Assembly: GCA_016584305.1 (NCBI GenBank)
Contig: JACEEZ010020231.1
Span: forward strand, 158,501-222,500
Source of the DNA: Chionoecetes opilio
Taxonomy: Eukaryota; Arthropoda; Malacostraca; Decapoda; Majidae
DNA: 64,000 nucleotides
Direction: 5' to 3'
Below the pieces are notes generated by a model, which was not told where the DNA came from, searched no databases, and worked only from the letters and a program-made list of their open reading frames with translations. The position numbers and the translations under genes were made by a program. Numbering within the stretch: the first letter of the stretch is position 1; the number at the start of each line of letters is the position of its first letter. Of the stretch, positions 52,293 to 63,339 are shown one piece after another.

Positions 52293-52661
52293 TCACTGTC
52301 CATGTCGTGGACGGTGTGTGGGGTGCCTCATCGATCTGTACACTGAAATTAGGCACTGGGCCGAGGCTTCACACAGCCGCCTTGTGCCACAAAAGTGGAC
52401 TTCTGACGACGATTTCACGACAACGCCACCAAGTGCAGAGATACCAGCGATGCCAAGCACATCGTCCACACCAGAGGCTGCTAGCTTGCCACCAGCGCAT
52501 GTACCTTGGCACGCTGGCCAATAGGAGTCTCCACCGTTACGCTGCCGACCCCGGTGCATTGGAAAGTCTCCACTAATTGTTGTAATGGTGGTCGTCCGTG
52601 GTTTCCACTGTCCACAACACTTAACACGCACGATGGTGTCTGTGCAGCCAGTGTCGACCAA
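52293..52661 (-). pseudogene. gypsy-like aspartic protease
   Basis: The frame begins VDTGCTDTIVRV, with the Asp-Thr-Gly active-site triad near 52650-52658. About 70 residues later comes VDDVLGIAGISALGGVVV, the hydrophobic flap/ILG-type motif of retropepsins. It lies between gag and RT in the expected order. Confidence 0.65.
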
Positions 52662-52718
52662 AACTTGACACCACCGACCATCAACGAGCAGCTAGCTGCA
52701 CCACCTGAAGAGCGCCAC

Positions 52719-53487
52719 CTACTGGTTTCCGGGAGAGGACGCTGGCGCTGATTCGTCCTCTCTGAAGTAGTTTCCCGTCCACGGGCACGCTGCGGCAAGA
52801 TGTCCTGGTTGGCCCCAGATCCAGAAACGACAAGGCCGCCGTGCCCCCCGCCGCGGTTGTTCGTCCAGCCGGTCTCGTGATGGTTTTGGTGATGGTTCCC
52901 TCAGTGGTGTTGGTGCGTAAATCCGCAATGTTGAGGCTCCACCAGCGGCAACACGCTTATCGATAAGAACTGCGCGCCCCCGTGCCAACACACTAGTCAG
53001 GTTGAGTCCCTCAGCTCTGGATCCGGCGCGGATGGTGCGGCGAACTTCGTCAGGCAGCCCAGCCACAAACGCACATGCCAGGGCGCGCTCAGGAATGCCT
53101 CCAAACAAGGCCGCCAGCGATCAGCCAGAATGACGTCGACAGACTCACTCGGCCTTAGCTGACGCGATGAGAAAGCTTCATACGCTGCGTATTGATCCAG
53201 GGCGAACACAGCGTACAATGCGTCACGCATGATTGTCAGCGAACAGCAGCCGGCAGCCGGCAGCTAAGACCACACGGCGAATGCCCCACCAGTCAGACGC
53301 AGAGGCAGCATTGACTCGAGGGCAACACCAAGAAGCTGACACAACATCTCCGCTCGCATCACGCATTCCACAACGTCCGTCGTGCCATCATATTCCGGGA
53401 TCAACCTGGCATTGAATGGTACTGGGATCATGTCAGCAGGTCGCACCACCGGGTCTGTAGCAGCAGGCGGGGCCCCTTTCATCTCCA
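52719..53487 (-). pseudogene. gypsy-like gag (frameshifted)
   Basis: Begins MEMKGAPPAATDPVVRPADM and continues IPEYDGTTDVVECVMRAEML, a capsid-like start. Shifted frames carry RDALYAVFALDQYAAYEAFS and RALACAFVAGLPDEVRRTIR. The degenerate zinc knuckle is WGQPGHLAAAC, in which the first one or two Cys positions appear replaced by Phe/Trp. The nucleocapsid motif is therefore damaged. Confidence 0.65.
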
Positions 53488-53730
53488 TGGTGCCTCGATA
53501 GCTTGTAGTGTACAACAAAAAATCACTTGCTCCGGTGTACTGCTTTATTGTGCTGTACACGAGATGGCAATAGTGGCTGTGGACGTCAGGGCGGCTCGCG
53601 AGGTTAGAGTGAACTGAACTGCCCCGCCTCGCTGGTTGTCCTACCTCACCCCAGCCATTGATGTCACAACTACCTTGTTTTAACAAGGGTACAGGTACTC
53701 CACTCACACACTAGTTAACATTCTCGTTAC

Positions 53731-54195
53731 CTACATACACACGCATACATGCAGGTACATTACAAACTGGGCGAGAAGTTCCGTCCTTTTTTGGGATGAA
53801 GAACAAAAGACTGTTCCATGGTGAGCATGAGTGTTGAATAACTCCTGCTCCAACATTTCCTCTACAACTACATATGTATATACTAAAGCCTGTTGGCTGT
53901 GAGGTAGCCTGTAAGCAGGAATGTAGATCGGTTTGGTCCCTGGACTGAGTTTAATGTGATGCTCTGCTTTATCGGTAGCACCACGAGTTTCACTGGGGAG
54001 TGCAATGACATCTCGGTACTGACCCAAGAGCTCCAAGAGCGAGTGCTTTAGCTCCGGGTAGTCCACGACGTTGACAAGCGAACTTAGGGTTGGATTCAGA
54101 TCCCGCACGATGTCAACGGCGGACTTCTGCACTGTAGCGACACAAGCAGTAGGCAACTCCAATGGTTCAGGTACCACTTTTCGGTCATTCACCAA
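53731..54195 (-). pseudogene. Second Ty3/gypsy fragment: pre-RT and RT start
   Basis: The minus frame reads LLELLGQYRDVIALPSETRG, then TDKAEHHIKLSPGTKPIYIP and AYRLPHSQQA. This is the standard linker between protease and RT in gypsy elements (HxIxLxxGxxPIxxxxYRLP). It breaks up after EEMLEQELFNTHAHHGTVF, where the first RT motifs should begin. A different family from 51060-53720; it lies immediately upstream of that element's LTR and may be the host of its insertion. Confidence 0.7.
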
Positions 54196-54199
54196 CCCT

Positions 54200-54998
54200 T
54201 CCCCAAAGAAAACTCCATGTTAACTCGCACTGGTCCACCCTTGGTGTTTACAACCAATGCTGATGTGACATGTCCTGCGCTGACAATGCTAAGTGTCGTC
54301 TACGGCTAATCGTTTAACTTAACCAGGGTCAGCGAGACATACGTCACTGTCTATAGGTGGATCAGAAAACGCCACTGGAATCGCCATCCGATTGGAAATT
54401 TCATGATCACTGACAAGCGTGGCTATCACGAGTTTCCAGCCCGCAGTGGTATTTATATCACAGTAAATGTTACAGCACTGATAAAAGTATTCATGCCACC
54501 AGCTGCCACCAAAATGTTCTGGTTATTCCTTTTTGTGAGTAAATCTACTCGCATACTCATTCTGAGTTGCCGGGAATGAGTAAGGTCCTTGAACACACGT
54601 TTCAGTCACTGTATACGCTGGAAAGTAATATGTGTGATTTCGTGAGGAAGGAGAGATATGCCAGGGTAATTGAGGTAGTATAATTGTGTAAATCTACACA
54701 TATATTATATACAATTCGTGATGAAATGACAGAGGAGACCCTGAATCAATCTCCGTCCCTCTTACCCTGACTCTGGTTATCACCTCTCTGTGTCAGGAGC
54801 CGGCGATGAAGCCGCCGCTCCCTTCTGTGACATGCAGGTGTCAATTACTAGTTTATCATCACACATTTACATCTGCCCCTCTACTAAGCATATAGTAAGG
54901 AGCAAGTAATGTTTTTATTATTGAATAAACTAATTATATAAATATCTAATGTAAATATCCATTACGTTACCATCTATTTATAAGAGATGGAAATAAAT
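54200..54998. other. Probable gypsy upstream remnant, then unassigned sequence
   Basis: About 54200-54420 may continue the protease region of the same gypsy fragment on the minus strand, but frames are broken. 54420-54998 has no recognisable feature. Confidence 0.35.
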
Positions 54999-55000
54999 TA

Positions 55001-55836
55001 TCATATTTTACGGCTCATAAGACGCTGCATCTTGGAAGACGCACCCTGATTTTTGAAAGAAATTTCTAAGAAAAAAAAAAAAAAAAAAATATTCTAATAA
55101 AATCTACAGATTTTTGACCTACCGATCGTTTTGACGAATTCCCTATGGGTGATAACTTCTAGGATTGAAAAGAGCTTGTGATACGTGTGACAGTCTGGTG
55201 GTAAATGCTGCATCAACACATTGACATTGCATTGCATTGCAGAAAAAATTTCAATGCAAAAAAATTTAAAAACAGATTTTTTACCGGTAGGTGGTGGTAA
55301 AATCTACCAATTTTTTCAGCAGGCGCTAGCGGTGGTCCGGAGTGTCTTTCTGCTGCCCTGTTCCCATGTTATTTGGCGTACCGTACAACTTTTAGCTTGT
55401 ATGCGATAGTATCAGTAAATCGTTTTGATGAATTCGCCATGGGTGATAATTTTCAGGACTGAAAAAAGCTTGTGATACGTGTGATAGCCTGGCGGTAAAT
55501 GATACATCAACACTAGCAGACGATAGGTGGCATTGTTGACGCCAATCTGCCGAGGTGGAAATTGTCGCAGAACGGCTCCCGCCAGTCTTGGTGGCAGACT
55601 CATATAGAGTCTTATCTTGTGATATATGTGACAACCTGGTGGTAAATGATACATCAACACTAGCAGACGATAGGTGGTGGTGTTGGTGCCAATCTGCCGA
55701 GGTGGAAGTTGCCGCGGAACGGCTCCCGCCAGTCTTGGCGGCAGTCTCATTCCAACATTCGTCTTGGAAGACGCATGAGTATTTTTCAGGATATTTTTTA
55801 GGAAAAAAAGTGCGTCTTATAAGCCGTAAAATACGG
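55001..55836. mobile_element. Tigger-like MITE (TATTTTACGGCTTATAAGACGC family)
   Basis: TA precedes TCATATTTTACGGCTCATAA (55001) and TA follows CTTATAAGCCGTAAAATACGG (to 55836). The interior holds a tandem duplication of about 150 bp (ATGATACATCAACACTAGCA at 55499 and 55648; TGCCGAGGTGGAA twice). The same block appears at 6290-6440 in the related element. Confidence 0.8.
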
Positions 55837-55896
55837 TAATGAAATCCTCAACAACCCTATAGACGTCTCAACAATCGCTGACCCAACAGTAATGCA

Positions 55897-56220
55897 ATTA
55901 GAGGAGGCGGTAGCAGAGTGGTTAGCGTCTCCGAGTGGCGTTCTCGGTGACCAGAGTTCGATCCCCGACGAAAGACAAAATCTTTCTGCACCATCGAGTG
56001 GCCTAAGAACACCCACATGCCCTGCCCATTAACTCTACCTTCGGATGCGAGTGCATCGGAGGACACAGGGGGATGGCATGAGCCTCTAATCACAGGTGTC
56101 TCTATAAAAATCCTGCCTGCGCCACCACGGGCGAGGGCCAACCATCACACCCCTCAAATGAACCTCCAGAGCCTTCCATCCGAGCCCTGGGTCACTCCCT
56201 ACAGGCGCTATAGGCACAAA

Positions 56221-56262
<42 letters not shown>
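55897..56262 (+). mobile_element. tRNA-derived SINE, family B, full-length with poly(A)
   Basis: GAGGCGGTAGCAGAGTGGTT (A box) and GAGTTCGATCCCC (B box) are followed by a body of about 260 bp (CCTAAGAACACCCACATGCC; GCCACCACGGGCGAGGGCC) and an A run at 56222-56260. Best preserved of the five family members (also 21372 -, 25361 -, 58715 -, 62015 +). Confidence 0.85.
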
Positions 56263-56263
<1 letters not shown>

Positions 56264-56293
56264 TATAAAGCCGGTAATACAATGTGCCCCACC

Positions 56294-58449
56294 AAAGACT
56301 ACTGTATACTGGACTTGCTACTCGTGCCCCGCGCCAAACCGCCCATGGCCATTGGAGGCCAGTTTTGCGATTCCTGACATTTTTGAACATCACTCCCATC
56401 TCCCTTCCTACGGTTTATCAGTATAAATGATATACCGTTATCTTCGGAAATGTTTGTTCTGTAATATTATCAAATAAAGAACGGCAACATACACTAAAGA
56501 AATGTCATTATGAGAGAGTGAAGAAGTACACACAAACCTCGTTTTCCCGGACTAATTAGGGGGAGCACTGGTCCGGGAACCGCAAAAGTCCGAGAATCGC
56601 AACAGTCCGATGCCATTACCCACCCCCGGACGTTTATCCTACTCTAGTATTTACTGTCCGGCAACCACCAATATCAACTACCCCGCCGCAGACTTTTACG
56701 TCCGCTGAGCATGCTGCCACCTCCTGGCGGGAGGCAGCAGAAAGTGTTCAATAATCTCCAGAGACGTTCCTGCACCAGGGGCAGTGGAGGTCAGGGGACT
56801 AACGGAAGCTGTGCAGGTGAACCGTGATTGTCGTGTGCCCAAATGTAAACAATACGACCGCTGAGCATGCTGCCACCTGGCGGGAGGCAGCAGAAAGTAT
56901 TCAATAGTCTCAAGAGACGTTCCTGCACCAGGGGCAGTGGGGGTCAGGGGACTAACGGAGGCTGTGCAGGTGAACCGTGAGTGTCGTGTGCCCAAATGTA
57001 AACAATACAACCGCTGAGCATGCTGCCACCTGGTGGGAGGCAGCAGAAAGTGTTCAATAGTCTCAAGAGACGTTCCAGCACCAGGGGCAGTGGGGGTCAG
57101 GGGACTAACGGAGGCGGTGCAGGTGAACCGTGAGTGTCGTGTGTTCAAATGTAAACAATACATCCGCTGAGCATGCTGCCACCTGGTGGGAGGCAGCAGA
57201 AAGTGTTCAATAGTCTCAGAGATGTTCTTGCACCAGGGCCAGTGGGAGTCAGGGGACTAACGGAGGCCGTGCAGGTGAACTGTGAGTGTCGTGTGCCTAA
57301 ATGTAAACAATACGACCGCTGAGCATGCTGCCACCTGGCGGAAGGCGCGGACACTGACCAGGGGTGACAGGAGACGCTCGAAAAAAAAAAAAAAAAAAAA
57401 AAAAAATTGTCCGGGACTGACATATCCCCGGACCTCGGATTTTGTCCGGCAAATCCGATATCCGGGAAATGGAGATCCGGGAAATCGAGGTTTGTGTGTA
57501 TGCATGAACATGAACAATATTCACTTAAACTCTTTGCCATTTAATATTTTGCGAGAAAACTTTTTACATGAAACATTGCAATAGAAGTGGATTTTCATTA
57601 GCTTTCCATTGATATATTTCGTTTTCTGATAAATGAATTAGAACCATGCATAAATTAGCGTTAACTAAAAATATAACATCATCAATCGGATCGGCAAGTA
57701 AAAAAAGTGTTCCATGAATACAGTAGATTATGGTTTATCAGTATAAATGATACACTGTTATCCTCGTAAATGTTTGTTCTATAATATTATCAAATAAAAA
57801 ACTGTGAAATACACTAAAGAAATGCCATTATGAGACTGAAGAAATATGCATGAACTTAATATTCACTTAACTCTTCACCATTTCATATTTTGCGTGAAAA
57901 CTTTTTACATGAAACATATTAATAAAAGCGGAATTTTATTAGCTTTCCATTGCTATATTTCGTTTTCTGATAAATAAAATAGAACCATGCATAAATTAGC
58001 ATTAACTAAAACAATTACATCATCAATCGAGTAATTTTCCCGATTGATGAGGTTATTTATTTAGTTAACGCTAATTTATGAATAGTACTAATTCATTTAT
58101 CAGAAAACTAAATATATCAATGTAAAGCTAATAACATTCCGCTTCTATTTATGTGTTTCATGTAAAAAAAATTGTCGCAAAATATTTAATGGCGAAGAGT
58201 TTAAGTGAATATTAAGTTCATGTATATTTCTTCACTCTCACATAATGGCATTTCTTTAGTATATTTTATTGTTTTATATTTGATAATATTATAGAACAAA
58301 CATTTACGAAGATAATGGTATATCATTTATACTGATAAACCATAGGAAGGGAGATGGGAGTGATGTTCGAAAATGTCAGGAATCGCAAAACTGGCCTCCA
58401 CTGGAAATAGCCCAAACTGAGTAGCAAGTCTAGTATACAGTAGTCTTTA
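56294..58449. mobile_element. Foldback DNA element, copy B, interrupted by a Tigger MITE
   Basis: AAAGACTACTGTATACTGGA (56294) and the inverse to TAGTCTTT (58448) match copy A at 3888-5057. The flanks GCCCCACC and GCCACACC are 8-bp duplications with one mismatch. The MITE 56529-57498 interrupts the sequence GAAGAA-TA-TGCATGAAC. Confidence 0.75.
56529..57498. mobile_element. Tigger MITE with LINE-derived minisatellite, copy 3
   Basis: TA|CACACAAACCTCGTTTTCCC at 56529 and GAAATCGAGGTTTGTGTG|TA to 57498. About four tandem units (CTGAGCATGCTGCCACC at about 56704, 56861, 57015 and 57168) and a partial fifth near 57318. An A run at 57379-57406. Confidence 0.8.
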
Positions 58450-58714
58450 GCCACACCCATACCTATAGTAGGGTCAAGCATAGAACGTGTTCGCATAAAA
58501 CGTTTCCCTTATAGAACGAACGACCGAAAATATTATTAATTTTTTTTTGTTAGGAACGAATGTGATCATATACACTACCCTCCCGAGTTTCACGCTATGC
58601 GAGTTTCGCGATCCTCGAGTTTCGCGCCGAGTCCTAAATTCTTATCATCCCGACTTTCGCGCATTATATCCCAGAGTTTCGCTTTTTTTTTTTTTTTTTT
58701 TTCTTTTTCTTTTT

Positions 58715-59140
58715 TTGGTGTGTGTGTGCCTACAGCGCCGTTAGGCAGTGACCTCCAGGAGTGGGATGGTAGGCCCTGGAGATTAACTTGAGGGCTGTGA
58801 TGCTTGGCCCTCGCCCGTGGTGGCGCAGACAGAATTTCTATAGTGACGCCTGTGATTAGAGGCTCATGCCGCCCCCAGTATCCTCCGATGCACTCGCAAT
58901 CGAAGGTAGAGCTAATGGGCAGCATGTGGGTGTTCTTAGGCCACTCAACAGTGCAGAGAAAGATTTTAAGTGGATTTTACAGCCCTCATCAAGGATCGAA
59001 CTCGGATCACCGAGAACGCCACTCGGAGACTTCTTCTTCTTGTGACCTTTTCTGCTTAGTATCACTTTGTAGGTCGTCTGTCAAGCTCGTGTTCGAGCTT
59101 GACATATATCTTGATGCTACCCACTCTGCTACCGCCTAGC
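58715..59140 (-). mobile_element. tRNA-derived SINE, family B, split by a LINE tail
   Basis: On the minus strand the SINE body runs from 59030 down to 58715. The promoter part (GGCGGTAGCAGAGTGGGTAG) is at about 59118-59138. The 59031-59117 insert (TCTTCTTCTTGTGACCTTTT) is the inverse of 60690-60772, a LINE 3' tail with an AAG repeat. A CTTTTTC-rich run is at 58684-58716. Confidence 0.7.
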
Positions 59141-59582
59141 TCCCATAAGAGACGTACAGGACACATCTTCCTTCCTTCCTGCTTAGTATAGTATTATAAT
59201 AGGCTTAGTATAGCTTGTATGTAGTTTTGCTTTATTTTTTTCCATTTGTTTGTGTTTTTCTCTACAGGAACAGCCGGTGTCACATAAGATAGGTAACACC
59301 TCGAAATAAGTAGCACCTTACCTTACTATTTACCTCAAAATACTCCTTTATAAGTGATTAACCATGACGTGTGTGGTACTGTGGTTTCTGGTGGTACTGG
59401 AGGAGACAGGAGAGAAGAGAGGAAGGCATTGTGACAGTGTTATTGTCGTATAACACTGTCACACAACCATCAGCTGACAAGATATGTGTCAAGCTCACTC
59501 ACTCAGACCAAAGCAGCATCCGCTGGGTGACTCCCAACTCAAGCTCAATCTCAAGCTCCTCTCCTCCTTCCTCTTCTCTACG

Positions 59583-59680
59583 TAGTGTTGGCTGAAGCCA
59601 CCACCCCGGGAAGCGGGTCACAAACCCTAGGCTAACACCCAGTACCCATTCACTGCTGGGTGGACAGGGGCTTGGGGCAT
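59583..59680 (-). mobile_element. SINE-A fragment
   Basis: GTTGGCTGAAGCCACCACCC and CCCATTCACTGCTGGGTGGA match 9123-9230. Confidence 0.65.
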
Positions 59681-59809
59681 TTTCAGGATATTTTTTGGGG
59701 GAAAAAGTGAGTCTTATAAGCTGTAAAATACGGTAGGTACACAGCCCTCAAGTTAACCTCCAGGGCCTACCATCCCACCCCTAGAGGTCACTGCCTAACG
59801 GCGCTGTAG

Positions 59810-59928
<119 letters not shown>

Positions 59929-60172
59929 AAAACGGACTAAATAAGCATTTTTACAGGGTTTATAATACCCGAGTTTCGCGATCCGCGAGTTTCGCGCTAT
60001 GCCTCCGGAAGAAAGCAAGCGCGAAACTCGGGAGGGTACTGTAGAACGATTCTGCCATCAAAGTAGCGCAAATCCGAGGAGTTCTCATATAAAGCGCCGA
60101 AATATCGTACACCAACAACACTGACGCACAACTGTAATAGTAATACTAGTAACTATAGTAGTAGTAGTAGTA

Positions 60173-60887
60173 AGGTTGACCATCACTAATCCGGCAACCA
60201 CTGGACCTTAGGACTGCCGGATTTTCGAAAATTCCGGATTATTGATGTTTTGTCCCCTGACTCTATAAATCCCGTCTTTCTGCTCTAGTCTCTTGTCCCA
60301 CTCCTCTCTGCCTAGGACTGTTACTATTGACACTATAAGCCTTTCCCTCTGACTCCTATACTTGTTGCATTCCACAATGACATGTTCTATGGTTTCTTTC
60401 TCTCCTACCCTGCAGGTACAATTCTGGTTCTCCAGTTCCCTGTTCCTTCCGTTGACTTCCAAGGTGCCTGTCCTTGCTTTATAGAGTAACTTACTCCCCC
60501 AGTCTCCTACATGCCAGGTCACCCCCTCTGGTTTCTGTTTCCACCTGTACCACTGCAACGTTGATTTCCTGTCGGAAGGTGAGCATACAGCTGATTCTGG
60601 GTACAGCGCCATCAAAACAAACGGCGCCAGGGAACAGGCGCCTTCCATTGGCGGGGAAAGAAAAGGCTACAGAGTGGCAAAGAAGGAAGATATGTGTCAA
60701 GCTCGAGCACGAGCTTGACAGATGACCTACAAAACGAAACTAAGCAGAAAAGGTCACAAGAAGAAGAAGAAACCTCCCGAAAACAGTGGCGCAGGAACCC
60801 GGGAAATTTGAAACTGCGCTCCGAAATTCATGCCGGAAAACTGATGGAACCGGAATATTGATTGCCGGATTAGTGATGGTCAACCTG
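60173..60887. mobile_element. Tigger-like element (AGGTTGACCATCACTAATCCGG family)
   Basis: TA|AGGTTGACCATCACTAATCC at 60173 and GGATTAGTGATGGTCAACCTG|TA to 60887, inside a (TAG)n tract. The terminus resembles known Tigger CAGGTTGAxxATCCxTxATCCG ends. It holds a LINE fragment and a LINE 3' tail. Confidence 0.75.
60208..60640 (-). pseudogene. LINE ORF2 C-terminal zinc-finger fragment
   Basis: The minus frame reads RKSTLQWYRWKQKPEGVTWH, then GSKLLYKARTGTLEVNGRNR and CTCRVGEKETIEHVIVECNK. It is related to the LINE at 23819-25048 (STLEWYRRKDQPRYE...CEMCVTGVDETVEHLMLEC). It continues to about 60250 before the Tigger terminus. Confidence 0.65.
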
Positions 60888-60904
60888 TAGTAGTAGTAGT
60901 AGTA

Positions 60905-61027
60905 GTCTAACCTTCCACTACGTCTGTTCCTCCTCCTCCTCTTCTTCCAACCACCACCGCCACACAGTCTAACCATCCACTACGTCTGTTCCTCCTCCTC
61001 CTCTTCTTCCAACCACCACCGCCACAC
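60905..61027. repeat. 62-bp direct duplication
   Basis: GTCTAACCTTCCACTACGTC through CCAACCACCACCGCCACACA occurs twice in tandem with one difference. Confidence 0.9.
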
Positions 61028-61267
61028 ATCTATCCTCATATCTCCTCATTCATCATATCCACCCCACCTCCCTCCTTCGCTACACACGCCAGGATAACTG
61101 TAACACATAATTAAAGGCCAAAGAGTGCATGGAATAATGGAATAAAGGAGAAATAAGGGTAAATAAGAAAGAGAGTGAGGCAGCCATACTGATGTAACTT
61201 TCAGCAGCTGACGTGTAGGTAAAAGGGATCATTCATATAAATGTTTATATCAGTTTTATACTACTTA
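61028..61267. other. No feature recognised
   Basis: Unassigned sequence between the duplication and the next Tigger element. Confidence 0.5.
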
Positions 61268-61439
61268 CAGTAAAACCCTTATAACTCGGCACGATAGGGG
61301 CTCTGGCTCTTGCCGAGTTATTCAATGTGCCGAGTTATGCAATGTCCTTCTCTGATATGGGTAAAAAAAAAAAAAATTGTAAATACAGTACTGTAAAAGC
61401 ATAAAAACTACACTTACCAGTGAACGGGTAGAATGTGCT

Positions 61440-61588
61440 GGATTTTATATCAAACTCAGCACAAATAGCACGCATGGATGCACCTGCATCCATCCTTGCC
61501 AGCACTTTCACCTTTTCCTGCAGGCTCAGGCTCTTCAATTTCATTCCCTTCCTGCTGGAGACACCCTTGCGTGATGGAGCTGACATCT
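61440..61588 (-). pseudogene. pogo/Tigger transposase N-terminal DNA-binding domain
   Basis: MSAPSRKGVSSRKGMKLKSL then SLQEKVKVLARMDAGASMRA and ICAEFDIKSSTFY. This is the CENP-B N-terminal type of helix-turn-helix (KVKVLxxxxxGxSxxxICxExxIxxSTxY). The coding ends at the element's inner sequence; CENP-B HTH2 and DDE regions are missing. Confidence 0.7.
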
Positions 61589-61758
61589 TGAAATACAGTA
61601 CTGTATGATGTAATCCCAAAACACGTAAAATAGGTGGCAAAGTACCCGACCTTTGCTTTACTTTGCCATCTATTTTACGTGTTTTGGGGTTACCTTTGAT
61701 TTACTTTGCCATCTATTTTACGTGTTTTGGGGTTACATCATACAGTACTGTATTTCAA

Positions 61759-61900
61759 GATGTCAGCTCCATCACGCAAGGGTGTCTCCAGCAGGAAGGG
61801 AATGAAATTGAAGAGCCTGAGCCTACAGGAAAGGGTCAAAAGGACAAAAACACGACTTTATGCAACTGAGGATATGCCGAGTGTAAGCAAAGAGATGCAG
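61759..61900 (+). pseudogene. Inverted second copy of the same transposase start
   Basis: MSAPSRKGVSSRKGMKLKSL then SLQERVKRTK on the plus strand, diverging head to head from 61588. The copies share upstream sequence (CATACAGTACTGTATTTCAA), so the duplication includes the promoter side. After SLQERVK the frame is degenerate. Confidence 0.7.
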
Positions 61901-62014
61901 TTATAACAGCAATATGCCGAGATACATTATTTTTTGTCGACTTCCTGTTTACATGTTCACACAAGAGGTTGTGAGGGAATGATATGCCGAGTGAAAACCA
62001 AGAGATGCAGTTTA

Positions 62015-62330
62015 GGGGAGGCGGTAGCAGAGTGGTTAGCGTCACCGAGTGGCGTTCTCGAAGACCCGAGTTCGATCCCGAGTGAGACCCATAAATCCAC
62101 TTGAAATCTTTCTGCACCATCGAGTGGCCTAAGAACACCCACATGCCCTGTCCATTAACTCTACCTTTGACTGCGAGTGCATGGGAGGACACAGGGGGGC
62201 GGCATGAGCCTCTAATTACAGGCGTCACTATAAGAATCCTGCCTGCGCCACCACGGGCGAGGGCCAACCATCACAGCCCTCGAGTGAGCCTCCAGGGCCT
62301 ACCATCCCACCCCTGGAGCTCACTGCCTGC
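62015..62330 (+). mobile_element. tRNA-derived SINE, family B
   Basis: GAGGCGGTAGCAGAGTGGTT and CGAGTTCGATCCCGA are followed by the standard body to CCCACCCCTGGAGCTCACTG. There is no poly(A); it runs into the Tigger right part. Confidence 0.8.
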
Positions 62331-62436
62331 CTTGCCGAGTTATATCAAATTCCGAGTTATACAGTGCCGAGTTATAAGGGTTTTACTGTATATATTTATT
62401 TAACATTATTTTGGCCTATAATTCATCTGTTAATTA

Positions 62437-63102
62437 CACACAACCCTCATTTTCCCGGACTAATAGGGGGGAGCACTGGTCCGGGAACCGCAACAGTCCG
62501 AGGCCATTACCCACCCCCGGACGTTTATCCTACTCTAGTATTTACTGTCCGGCAACCGCCAATATCAACTACCACGGCGCGGACTTTTATGTCCGCTGAG
62601 CATGCTGCCACCTCCTGGCGGGAGGCAGCAGAAAGTGTTCAATAGTCTCAAGAGACATTCCTGCACCAGGGCAGTGGGGGTCAGGGGACTAACAGAGGCG
62701 GTGCAGGTGAACCGTGAGTGTCGTGTGCCCAAATGTAAACAATACGACCGCTCAGCATGCTGCCACCTGGTGGGAGGCAGCAGAAAGTGTTCAATAGTCT
62801 CAGAGACGTTCCTGCACCAGGGATAGTGGGGGTCAGGAAGACTGACGGAGGTGGTGCAGGTGAACCGTGAGTGTCGTGTGCCCAAATGTAAACAATACGA
62901 CCGCTGAGCATGCTGCCACTTGGCGGGAGGCGCAGACACTGACCAGGGGTGACAGGAGACGCTCGGACCGCCGGACAACTTTATCAATTTACGGACTGGA
63001 CCAGGCATTTGTCTGGGACTCTGACATATCGCCGGACCTCGGATTTTGTCCGGCAAATACGATATCCGGGAAATGGAGGTCCAGGAAAAAGAGGGTTGTG
63101 TG
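62437..63102. mobile_element. Tigger MITE with LINE-derived minisatellite, copy 4
   Basis: TA|CACACAACCCTCATTTTCCC at 62437 and GAAAAAGAGGGTTGTGTG|TA to 63102. Two full tandem units (CATGCTGCCACC at 62602, 62756 and 62909) and the 'gccggacctcggattttgtccgg' subterminal region. Confidence 0.8.
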
Positions 63103-63151
63103 TATTTATATACATATTTTATAGTACGGGACGGGAGGCCCGATCGACCAA

Positions 63152-63228
63152 TATCAATTTTTCCCATAGGTTATGTATTTACAACTACCTAGGCAACTAG
63201 GTAAATACATAACCTATGGGAAAAATTA
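63152..63228. repeat. Large near-perfect hairpin
   Basis: TTTTTCCCATAGGTTATGTA at about 63157 is inverted at about 63204-63224 (TACATAACCTATGGGAAAAA), with a short loop AACTACCTAGGCAACTA. Possibly paired subterminal repeats of a short MITE. Confidence 0.8.
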
Positions 63229-63339
63229 ATATTTACATAGAATTCACATAGAACGACCTCATTTATCGACCAATTTCTCGTTCTATGTGGGACCCTAGTG
63301 TACCTTAACAAGCATTTGATAATTAAGGTACCCCCAAAA

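Larger units (their letters stand above)
51060..53720 (-). mobile_element. Ty3/gypsy-like LTR retrotransposon relic (gag-PR-RT-RH, no integrase)
   Basis: Minus-strand order is gag, protease, reverse transcriptase and RNase H. It then stops at the LINE tail (51058), where connection and integrase would be expected. About 53500-53720 is probably 5' LTR plus leader: it contains AATAAAGCAGTACACCGGAG and precedes the gag ATG at 53487. No second LTR is seen. Confidence 0.75.
61268..62388. mobile_element. Tigger-like element with CENP-B-type DNA-binding domain pieces
   Basis: TA|CAGTAAAACCCTTATAACTC at 61268 and GAGTTATAAGGGTTTTACTG|TA to 62388. It contains two head-to-head copies of the start of a pogo/Tigger transposase gene, a SINE-B (62015-62330) and repeated ATATGCCGAG phrases (61862-61990). 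Related MITE at 21231-21909. Confidence 0.8.
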
